Positions 11,620-20,256 of a DNA stretch of 64,000 nt are shown one piece after another (the first letter of the stretch is position 1; every line of letters begins with the position of its first letter). Under the pieces are notes generated by a model. That model was not told the origin of the DNA. It made no database searches and saw only the letters and a list, made by a program, of their open reading frames with translations. The stretch comes from Strongylocentrotus purpuratus (taxonomy: Eukaryota > Echinodermata > Echinoidea > Camarodonta > Strongylocentrotidae): the NCBI RefSeq assembly GCF_000002235.5, contig NW_022145611.1, positions 20,148,114-20,212,113 on the forward strand. Direction: 5' to 3'. A program made the position numbers and the translations under genes.

Positions 11620-11795
11620 CACAATCAATCTTATGTCACCGGATAGCTGGAAAATAGCGCCTTGTATCCTCTGGAAAAGACGCTATAAAATCCAGTTGTT
11701 GTTATCATTATTATTATTATTACTATTATTATTATTATTATTATTGTGATTATGATTATTATCATTATTATTATCATTACGTTGCTTAATTTAAA
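11620..11795 (+). repeat. Retroposon 3' tail with ATT repeat, in transposase intron
   Basis: The intron 11403-12093 contains TAGCGCCTTG, then ACGCTATAAAATCCAGTTG and an (ATT)n/(ATC)n tract. This matches the GCGCTATATAAAT-ATT ending common to animal LINE/SINE tails. Confidence 0.5.
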
Positions 11796-12093
11796 AACGC
11801 GAGAATTAACCCCCCCCTGCACCCTCCCCCTAGGGCGCGCGCGGTATGTAATTTTTACGCTTCGCGTGCTCATCCTTACCGCCCCCCTGAAATGAAATCC
11901 TAGCTACGCCATTGGAGGGTTTTGATATTTTCTCAGTACTTCACCATGGATAACCCACTCCATAACTGAATACTTGTCAGCTGAAATCTCTTAAAATATG
12001 TTAGCGATAAATCCTTAAAGAAATGAAAAAAGTATATTTTTATCAAATGTATAATAATAATATTTATTTTCTTCTTCTTTGTATATGGAACAG

Positions 12094-12420
12094 GAAGAAC
12101 TGGACAAGGTTGCTAAGGAATGGAACGCTCATAGAATCAGCAAATCAAGGAACCAGTGTGGACCATTTGGTCGCCCCAACGTGATGTACAGGACACCCCA
12201 GGTGTATGGAACACAAGATTTTCTTGTGCCGTTGGAAAACGATGAGGTTGAAGTATGCGAGGAAGAATGTACTTTCAAAAGTCAGTACCCTTGTGACAGA
12301 GACGTATTTGACCTTTGCTCGATCCTGATGACTGAAGAACAACTACCTGTACCGCAGAATAGCGAAGAAGGACTGAACCTATATCATACTTTGAGAATGC
12401 ACTTGCTGAGGATGATTTAA
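12094..12420 (+). CDS. IS3EU-like transposase, C-terminal exon
   Basis: The acceptor TTCTTCTTCTTTGTATATGG-AACAG precedes EELDKVAKEWNAHRISKSRN in phase 0, matching the donor at 11402. The frame continues with GPFGRPNVMYRTPQ and an acidic stretch (ENDEVEVCEEEC) to TAA at 12418. The segment AKEWNAHRI..S.N..GP.G.PN.MY is the usual region after the integrase core in this family. Good reading frame plus canonical splice sites support a real exon. Confidence 0.8.
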   Translation, partial: EELDKVAKEWNAHRISKSRNQCGPFGRPNVMYRTPQVYGTQDFLVPLENDEVEVCEEECTFKSQYPCDRDVFDLCSILMTEEQLPVPQNSEEGLNLYHTLRMHLLRMI

Positions 12421-13795
12421 TCAGAGTATTTTGCATTAATTGCATGTGTATTTTGATATTAAATGAAAAACACAAGTAGATATTTTTCTACAATGCTTGG
12501 ATCAGCAACCAAGACTTATTCATACCTTTCCCCACAATGACATCTTTCCTCTCTTCAAAGAAGACTAGCAGACTGAAGCGTCTGATCCGTTTTTTTTTTA
12601 TTCACATATTCACCACATTGCTTAAAATGATCTGCATATAAACACAACAAAAATGTTTTTACCCCCTAAGGAAAGTGACATAACTTTTTAACTGGGAGGT
12701 GTCAAGTAACAAAATTTGCAGGTGATATTAATCAACTATATTGTTATCGTATGTGTAAAAATCAGCATAATCCTATATTCATGAATGAACAAAGGTCAAG
12801 AAAAAAATGTCACTTTTCAAAAGTCACAAGGGTATTTTTATGAGCACCATATGTACCAAAAATTATGTAAATTATGGTTCTCGTGTACAATAAAAATAAA
12901 TTTTTTGCTTTTATACCAATCTTCAGACTCCTATTCATCTGACCATTAGTTTTGCGCATGGATGGACATATTTTTCAAGAAAAACAACTCTTTTTAACGC
13001 CTTTTGGGGGTTAAGCTTGATTTTCGTGAAAATATTGGGAAGTGCATTTTTCGCCAAAAAAGGTCAATTTTGCAATCGGATCGTAAAAAGTGCCCAGATT
13101 AGTAGGATAGAGTGTGATAATGGATAACATAACAAAAAGACACTAATACACATCCATCCAAATAAGGTTTTACCCATTATTTGTTCAGTTTTTATCCTAA
13201 AAATGGATTCATATGTGATTTTAAAAAAGTGACATTTTTTGTTTCATGTGTGACCATTCAGGCGTTACAATTAAAATCATGCTCATTTTTGCACACATGC
13301 TTTTATCTGCAAATTTTGTTACTAAACACCAACCCGTTCAAAAGTTATGCTACTTTCATTTGGGGGGGGGGGGAGTAATTTCACACAATGAAAAGCAGGC
13401 AGATCTACGATATGACAGACTACGAATTTTCCGATGATGTCCTACCCGAAACTCGGGGCAAGCTGTCAAGTCCAAATTCTCACGAGACATGAGCCATGCC
13501 ACGGCATTGACGGGCACGGCAAATCAAGCCGAAAAATAATGACGATGGAAAATGTATTGAATTTGAAAGTTTGCCTAATTAACTTCTCAAAACCTTAGAA
13601 ATACTAGTAGGTTTGGATCACTCAAAATATTAGGATTTCTTTTGAAATAAAAATGAATTCAAGAAATTCAAGCATAAATTACTCACCGACAAACTCCTCC
13701 CTCTCGCCAGCTAAAATCATTCTGTGCGGGTGACGTCATCACAGCCACTAAAACGCGCAGCGCAGGCCAGGGAAAGTGACAAAAGTAGGATCCGT
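12421..13795. other. Non-coding 3' portion of the large transposon
   Basis: AT-rich, with a poly-G tract near 13363-13375 and TGACGTCATCA at about 13731. No exon is recognised. Confidence 0.5.
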
Positions 13796-14520
13796 AATCT
13801 GTTTAAACAGATTAGTTGAAGTAATGTAATCTGTTTAAACAGATTAGAAGAAATATCGTAATCTGTTATAACAGATTAGTGGAAATACCGTAATCTGTTT
13901 AAACAGATTATAATCTGTTTAAACAGATTAGAAGAAATATCGTAATCTGTTATAACAGATTAGTGGAAATACCGTAATCTGTTTAAACAGATTATAATCT
14001 GTTTAAACAGATTAGAAGAAATATCGTAATCTGTTATAACAGATTAGTAGAAATACCGTAATCTGTTTAAACAGATTATAATCTGTTTAAACAGATTAGT
14101 TGAAGTACTGTAATCTGTTTAAACAGATTAGTAGAAATACCGTAATCTGTTTAAACAGATTAGTAGAAATACCGTAATCTGTTTAAACAGATTATAATCT
14201 GTTTAAACAGATTAGAAGAAATATCGTAATCTGTTTAAACAGATTAGTAGAAATACCGTAATCTGTTTAAACAGATTAGTAGAAATACCGTAATCTGTTT
14301 AAACAGATTATAATCTGTTTAAACAGATTAGAAGAAATATCGTAATCTGTTTAAACAGATTAGTAGAAAGTGTGTTTTTTTTTTCTTCGTGGCACTAATG
14401 GTCTTTCGTAAGAATCCGATTCTTGATATCAAAAAATAGGAATAAATGTTGTAAAAAAGGCTTGCCATGGACACACATGATCAGTGGACGTTCACGCCGT
14501 TCTCGTCCACTCAATCTAAA
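13796..14520. repeat. Right terminal inverted repeat with 20-copy palindrome array
   Basis: Twenty copies of AATCTGTTTAAACAGATT lie at 13796-14361, followed by a 159-bp terminus complementary to the left end. Starts: 13796, 13828, 13860, 13892, 13912, 13944, 13976, 13996, 14028, 14060, 14080, 14112, 14144, 14176, 14196, 14228, 14260, 14292, 14312 and 14344. Spacing is always 32 or 20 bp. Copies 3, 6 and 9 have a TTATAA core. Starts 13828, 13912, 13996 and 14080 show an 84-bp higher-order unit, and 14080, 14196 and 14312 a 116-bp unit. Confidence 0.95.
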
Positions 14521-15002
14521 CGTTTCTAATTTTGCTTGCGGAGATCAGTTTCATGTGGCCAGCCAATGAGGAGGCTGGTTGCAGAAATTGATTCTTTTAA
14601 GGTAGTGTAGTTAGGCAAGTCTAAGGTATAGCATACGCTACTGACAACACCTCGCATTTGAGTATATTTAATAACTGTATTATGTTAAAAGACCGACTAG
14701 AGCTTATATCGGCCCAAATATGAAGTGAAATTGCACATAAATATGATATCAAATTATGTTGAGAAATCTTTATTTCTTAGCGATGTATGTGACACCTTGG
14801 ACTTGCTCATTTCTATACTACACAGACTGCAACATGTCAACTCAATTCGCTGCCCTTGCAATGTGAGATGTATTATTTATGCCAATAGTGAGATTGACAT
14901 CGTATGGACAGCAAATCTGATTTACGTTAACATAAATATAAAACAGATCGTAGAGACTCGTTGTTTGCCCCCCCCCCCCCCCTTACGGTATCTACAATAT
15001 CA
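14521..15002. other. Intergenic, poly-C tract
   Basis: Nothing recognised apart from a poly-C run at about 14968-14982 that leads into the LINE remnant. Confidence 0.4.
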
Positions 15003-15300
15003 TATGGGTATAGAGCATTTCAACATGCAGTCCCTCAACTATGGAACAAACTTCTTATTAATATTAAAGAATGTTCTTCTCTTGATCTATTTAAGCCTCT
15101 TTTAAAGTCTTACCTTTTTCAATCGTAATTTCGTACCATTCTTTATACAATACAATGTGTTATACAGGTAGTTTCCAGTTTAGATATTTATCATGCTATT
15201 ATGTTCTTATTATTTCATTTCCTCTGTACTCACTTCTCGATTTTCTTCTATTTCCATAGCGCTTAGAGACTTAATTGTAATTTGCGCTATTTAAATGCTG

Positions 15301-15333
<33 letters not shown>

Positions 15334-15335
15334 AA
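15003..15335 (+). mobile_element. 5'-truncated non-LTR retrotransposon (CR1/L2-like) 3' end
   Basis: Bases 15003-15128 encode YGYRAFQHAVPQLWNKLL followed by INIKECSSLDLFKPLLKSYL and a stop. This is the conserved tail of reverse-transcriptase ORFs of the CR1/L2 group (YG.RAFS.AAP.LWN.LP..I....S...FK..LKT.LF). A 3'UTR follows with AGCGCTTAGAGAC and GCGCTATTTAAATGC, ending in a clean (ATT)n tail at 15302-15332. Everything upstream of this tail is missing. Confidence 0.8.
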
Positions 15336-15639
15336 CCTTTGAGCGACGTCCCATTTGTCACTGGGTTCGACTTTAAATCCGCTATTTTATCAAATTGTAG
15401 TTATATTCTTTGTGTGACATATTCCATAATATTTTCATGTGGTATTCATCAGACTTTACGTTTGTCCTGTGCATTAGTAAGCCCAAATTCATACGAACAT
15501 TTGAGGTCAACAGGGGGTACCAAATTAGTTAAATTCTTCAAACAGGTAAAAAAAAAATACAAAAGAAAGAAAGCAATGTAGTTCTATACCTTACTTCATT
15601 AAAAAATCTGAAAACATCTAAAAAAATTACCTCTACAGT

Positions 15640-15935
15640 TCCTCTTAATTTATTATTATTATTTTTATTATCATTATTATTGTTACTATTATCATTATAA
15701 TCATCATCATTATTGTTATCATTATTATTATTATTATTAAAACAAAAATATGAGAAGAAAACCAGCAACAACGGAAACAAGAACATCAAGAATAATAGAA
15801 CAACAACAACAAGAACAGTAAGAAAAGAAGAACAACAAGAAAAGAAGAACAACAAGAAAAGAAGAACAACAAATGGAAGAAGGACAACAACTAGAACAAC
15901 TACAAGAAGGAAAAAAAAAAAATATAGAGAAGAAG
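15640..15935. repeat. ATT/ATC microsatellite followed by A-rich low complexity
   Basis: ATT and ATC repeats at 15649-15740 pass into AACAACAAG/AAGAAGAAC-rich sequence to about 15935. Confidence 0.75.
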
Positions 15936-16441
15936 AGAAGACTTCATTTAGATTAAAGATGTTCATGCGTGGGTATATAGTCGTTCATGAAGTAGCCAAC
16001 TTGGCGATCATTACATAACACTGAGCCAACGGGTATTACGCTCCCGTGCGTACGTCCGTGTACTGCCCTCTATAAACCCACGCACGAGCAACTTTAAATG
16101 ATCGACAAAGCCAGAAAAGGTCAAAGTTTGGCGAGATGACATTTTAATGGAAGGGGGTCACTTGTAGGTCCATGGTCATACCCTGAAAACTGCCTTCTCA
16201 TGGCACCCTAATAAAAACATGAAACTATATATGAACATCCCAAAGGTGACGATCGCTTATAATATCCTTAAGAAGAAGAAAACAAATACATACAATAATG
16301 CCTAACGAGCATTATTATATGACCCACTTGTGATACGATTTTCAAATAAATCGCTTGAATTTTGCATTAAATATGAAATTGAAACAGTCATACGGACTGT
16401 TTTTCTGAATAATCATAATCCTGAAATCGAGATTGTGGTGC

Positions 16442-16568
16442 ATTGTAAGCCTTCTAGTAAAAGTTTAGTCCAAATCGGTTTCAAATCGTATACGATCGCA
16501 CGACTAGTTTGACGTCACTACGATTCGAAGCCGATTTGGTTTTGCCTCATACAAAGGAGGCTTACAAT
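16442..16568. mobile_element. Short foldback element (MITE-like)
   Basis: Ends ATTGTAAGCCT and AGGCTTACAAT are inverted, with an inner arm CCAAATCGG (16470) / CCGATTTGG (16531) and further complementarity at TTCAAATCGTA/TACGATTCGAA. The unit is about 127 bp. I see no convincing flanking duplication. Confidence 0.65.
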
Positions 16569-16731
16569 ATTATTTTAAAAATTGTTTTTCATGTAACCTT
16601 ACAAAACCGCAATCATTGGGGTGTTACAAGTCCCAACGTTAAATAACTGCGAATCCTTTTAAAAGTAATCTGCTGAAAGGTGATGACGTTAATCAATCTC
16701 AAGTGTTTTTAATCGAAAAATAGTAGACATA

Positions 16732-17215
16732 TTAAAGGTAATACAAAGTTTTGGGAAATTTTGAAAATTGGGTGGATAGTGAATCTTTACAATTTTGTTA
16801 TATTTGGATGCCCCTGTGGATGTATTATGAGCACTAAAAAAATTAGCCCCTGAAACACTTGTTTTCTGTGCTCCCGGTAAATTTTGATAAATTTCAAATA
16901 GCGCCTATGGCCGTACAATGGTAGCTGCGACCATGAAAATCTCAGAATATATAGTTGTGATATATAATTTCCAAACGGGAATAGCTAATCGGTCGATTTT
17001 AGTCAAGAAACATTGTTTCATAGCTAAATTAATAACTTGACCTTGAGAGGGAGCTATACAACATAAAGAGTTTTTATATTTATAATGTTGTAACTTTAGA
17101 CTCGATTTCAACCGCGACAACGATCAATGAATATTGTAGGAACGCATATGCTTCCGAAATTGTTAATTTGAACCGAATTCATGACCCCCATACCAAAACT
17201 TTGTAATACCTTTAA
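16732..17215. mobile_element. TTAA-flanked MITE (Kolobok/piggyBac type)
   Basis: TTAA at 16732 is followed by AGGTAATACAAAGTTTTGG. The right end is the inverted copy (AGGTATTACAAAGTTTTGG on the minus strand) followed by TTAA at 17212. Eighteen of 19 TIR bases match. TTAA duplication is shared by piggyBac and Kolobok. AAGG-type tips are common in Kolobok MITEs, so that is the favoured but unproven assignment. No coding capacity. Confidence 0.75.
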
Positions 17216-17327
17216 TATACTGAGAAAATAATTACTCTTTTGGACTTGCACATTCCTTTGCTAAATATTTCTTCACTGGTATTCCAAGTGTTAAATTTAC
17301 ATTAATTTTATGTTGTTTTTCACAACT

Positions 17328-17333
17328 TTTATT
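17328..17333 (-). terminator. Candidate poly(A) signal of the bHLH gene
   Basis: AATAAA on the minus strand, 135 bases after the bHLH stop codon. Position and sequence fit, but no transcript evidence is available. Confidence 0.4.
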
Positions 17334-17467
17334 CTTGTATGATTTCAGTGTGACAACTAGGATAGATGTAAACATAATGTTATTCCGACATTTACTTTGA
17401 GAATATTTTCATGTGTTTTTCAACGAATCAGTAGATGGTAAATTATAAATTTAAAGGTATACAGATC

Positions 17468-17656
17468 TTACGTTTCCAAAAAGTGGCTGAAAGTTGAGCG
17501 ATTAAAAAATATGTTTCTGTCCCACTGGTCAAGCGAGTTCAGCGATGTCGAGGTTCGGTCGTCATTGATGTCGAAGTGATCTCGGTATAGTTGGTTGTCA
17601 TCGGCAGACAGTAGGATGGTGAGGAGCTCGATGTAGCAAGCCGCGCCTCGTAGAAC
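17468..17656 (-). CDS. bHLH transcription factor, exon 2 (helix 2 and C-terminus)
   Basis: Minus strand. Acceptor TTCATACTTTACAG precedes GTT at 17656. The exon encodes VLRGAACYIELLTILLSADD, then a 42-residue tail rich in Asp, Asn, Ser and Thr, and ends at TAA (17468-17470). The first part fits helix 2 of a bHLH domain (hydrophobic L, A, Y-I, L, L-L spacing) and joins exon 1 in phase 0 to read TKLE-VLRGAACYIELL. Together with 20110-20256 it gives a 111-residue protein. The tail after the domain is very short and has no WRPW, PAS, orange or leucine-zipper motif. Subfamily is open: helix 2 is reminiscent of FIGLA/ASCL-type class A factors. The exon is too short to stand out as an open frame by itself. 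Confidence 0.8.
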   Translation of the reverse strand, partial: VLRGAACYIELLTILLSADDNQLYRDHFDINDDRTSTSLNSLDQWDRNIFFNRSTFSHFLET

Positions 17657-20109
17657 CTGTAAAGTATGAATAAAGAAGTGAGATGAAATTATTTAATGTC
17701 ACAAAATATCATACCATCTTCATATTACAGCATCAGTGATTAACACTCAAACAGGGAAAACCCCTGTGCCCCCCCCCCCCCTCCCCTCCCCAAATTTATG
17801 TTTTGAATATACGATATGTAAAAGATTCTTCTTGATTTGTAAGCCTTTATAGCAGGAATCAAGAAAACCTAGTCATTTATTTTGTGAAATGTCGATCGAA
17901 ATATAAGCAAATCCAGTGGAAACACGTACTTATTTAAATAAGGGGAGTGACACAAAGTCATTAACCTGAGGTGTTTAATCGCGTATGTTTGCAAAAGTTC
18001 GCGAGTTGACGACAGCGACGGCGAACGATGATAAATGAAAACTCGATCAGACAATCATTTGAGTTTTCATTCTCATGAAAATCAGTGACTGTAAGGTGAA
18101 TTCATAACGAAGACTTACCAAAATATCAGTCTACATACAATAGATGCACAGTGTTGTAAAATCGAGAGGTTCTTCTCCTCCTCTAGTGGAATCCTAAGGT
18201 GTGAGCATTTTTTTGTTCGGATAAAATTCAGTTAATTCGACTAGAAACGAACTCAAAGCAAAATAATCCCGAGCCGAATGTCCTCTACACACGTTGCACA
18301 AAATTTAACCAACTTGTCGTGTTATTTTTTGACATGTAGGATCCATACATGAAAATTTCCTTTCACTTTATTCATTTCTATTGTCATTTTGATGCATTTC
18401 ATGTCACCTGCTTCACATACTGTAGACAGGCGATGAATACGTTGGAAAAAAGGTATAAAAATGTCCAAACACCCATGCTTGAAAAACGTCAACGAACTTT
18501 TACTTCACCGGTATTTATTACGACACAGGCCCCAAGCATTCATCGTAACAATACAACGTCGAAATCCGAGGTCCGAGGTCCAAATCTAATTCATTTAAAG
18601 ATTTTTGTGTGTGGGGGGGGGGGGGGGCGGTTGACGGAAAACGTCATATCATTTACTCAACATTAATTTCACGCTCTTTGATTATTCATCGTAGAAAGTG
18701 TATATTTTGAGTTATTGTCGATCAAAAAATCTTTCTTAATATCCCAATATGACATATTTGTTTCTTTCTTCTTAAAAATATGATTCCCCGCAAACTAAGA
18801 TGCAATTTATTCAAGGTTTTATATGTTTTATATAACTCTATATATTAGATATTAACACATATCTGACTTTGTTTCAGATGTAATCACATTTATACAGACG
18901 TGTAAAAACATTAACAAGAAATTGTCCTTTTTTCTTTTTGTCTATGTGGAATTGAAGAAAAAAAGAGGACACTTCTTTTGAGCGTGCGCTGTTGCGGCCT
19001 TTTATGGTTATGAATATGTAAATGACTAAACATAAAACATAAAACAGACTCAGAGGACACCCAAAATTAATTAACACCCCCCCCCCCCCCTCCTCAAGTG
19101 GTGTTATTTACTCGAGTCCATAAGAATGCGTATATGTATTACTGTGCTAACCAAATAAAGATCTAGATTATTTATATTCCTTGGATGTTTTGCGACGATT
19201 CTGGACTGTGATTGCAGGAATAGATTCTACTTAACCCGGCAGGGAATAATCATATAATGCTCTTGTCAGATTATTCAAAGAGTTTTATTCATGTAATCGC
19301 TCTAATCTTCGTGTTACAGTTTAACTAATTCTTCAAAGAGCTTTTCATCCTATACGAGCTAATACCCGGGCATCTCTGATTTTAGACCTCAAGCTGATTA
19401 CACTGCCTAAATTTTTTTTTTTTAAATGCGTGTTTGGTATGGTCTTTTCTTGTTCGTCAGAGTCTCGCGCTTCGTTCATTCCAATCACTTATTCTAATAA
19501 GATAAACCAGATCATCCGGTATATCTTTATTCTTCTTTAACAGATAATCATTCCTTTCGATTTTTCGTATCGACTTTTCATAATCCACGTGAGACAGTAC
19601 CTCCGAAAATAACTAAACGTGTGCCCAGTACCAGAGGATTATTACCCGTAGATTTTTTAAGTACATGAATTAACGCTCTTCTATCTCTCAGCAGCAGACG
19701 TGTATAAGACCATACTCTATACTACGCAGTTTCCCTTGTTTACTTTCAAGGTCTAAGGCATATCAATGAGCCTTTACATGAATTTGGAAGATTTCTGACT
19801 AGAGATGCGAAGGTCGGCGGTTCGAGCCCCCTCGCGGAAGTGTAATGTCCTTTGGCAAGACATTAAATAACTATTGCCACTCTCCAGCAATTCTTAAATG
19901 AGTATCTGGTATTCCTTGAATGCTGTGAGAATCGAAGTCGGTAGCCTAGCTACAGTTGGAGCGCCTTGACCACCTTGCGTTGTGGATAATAATTAGCGCT
20001 CTTAAAGTATCTGATATTTTACAATTGCAAACAAACGTCATCAAAACATCGCCATTTGTTGCATTTCGTAATAAAAAAAATATATTATTATATAATTATT
20101 TACTATTAC
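17657..20109 (-). other. Intron of the bHLH gene
   Basis: GTAATA donor (20109) and CAG acceptor (17657), 2,453 bp. Contains poly-C near 17769 and 19076, poly-G near 18613, and a plus-strand SINE at its 5' end. No other exon seen. Confidence 0.7.
19796..20010 (+). mobile_element. tRNA-derived SINE (5'-truncated)
   Basis: Contains GAAGGTCGGCGGTTCGAGCC, including a B-box-like GGTTCGAGCCC. Then comes the family body GTCCTTTGGCAAGACATTAA, CCACTCTCCAGC, TATCTGGTA, and an end with GGAGCGCCTTGA and TAGCGCT. The A-box half is missing. Same family as the copy at 56330-56730. Confidence 0.75.
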
Positions 20110-20256
20110 CTCTAACTTGGTAGCATTACCCAATAGATGTTGAGGAACATGGTTGCTGAGGTTGGAATAGGCGCGGTTGACTTCGGCCAGCCGTCGGCGT
20201 TCTCGTGCCGTGGCGTTCTGACGAACTCGACGTTGACGGAGTTGGAACGTCGACAT
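20110..20256 (-). CDS. bHLH transcription factor, exon 1 (basic region, helix 1)
   Basis: Minus strand, first ATG at 20256, 49 codons ending TKLE at donor GAG|GTAATA (20109). It encodes LRQRRVRQNATARERRRLAE followed by VNRAYSNLSNHVPQHLLG. Residues about 8-23 are the basic region, with the E-box-contacting glutamate in ARERRR. VNRAYSNLSNHVP is helix 1, ending in the conserved VP, and HLLGNATK is the loop. Such proteins bind CANNTG as dimers in the nucleus. The frame stays open a few codons upstream of the ATG (LTDQPEV), and a CAG lies at 20264-20266, so an upstream coding exon is possible. ATG 20256 is the simplest start. The partner exon is 17468-17656. Confidence 0.8.

Larger units (their letters stand above)
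5210..14520 (+). mobile_element. Large DNA transposon with palindrome-array inverted ends (IS3EU-like)
   Basis: The outer ends match in inverted orientation. The left begins TTTAGATTGAGTGGACGAG (5210) and the right ends with its complement (14520). Both ends continue with the same order of blocks: a small stem GTGGACG/CGTCCAC (5220-5246 on the left), the motif GGCTTGCCAT or its complement, TTGATATCAAGAAT, an ACGAAAGACC block, an A-run/T-run, then an array of 18-bp palindromes. Inside is a transposase gene with an integrase-type DDE core (parts at 5936-6244, 10884-11402 and 12094-12420). A Harbinger element (6244-10882) interrupts it, so the original length was about 4.7 kb. I could not identify a target-site duplication: the flanks GGGACT and CGTTTC do not match. 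The superfamily name rests on transposase resemblance. Confidence 0.85.

Noticed and set aside
15538..16018. Open frames of 101-142 codons
   Set aside because: Encoded by ATT and AAC/AAG repeats.
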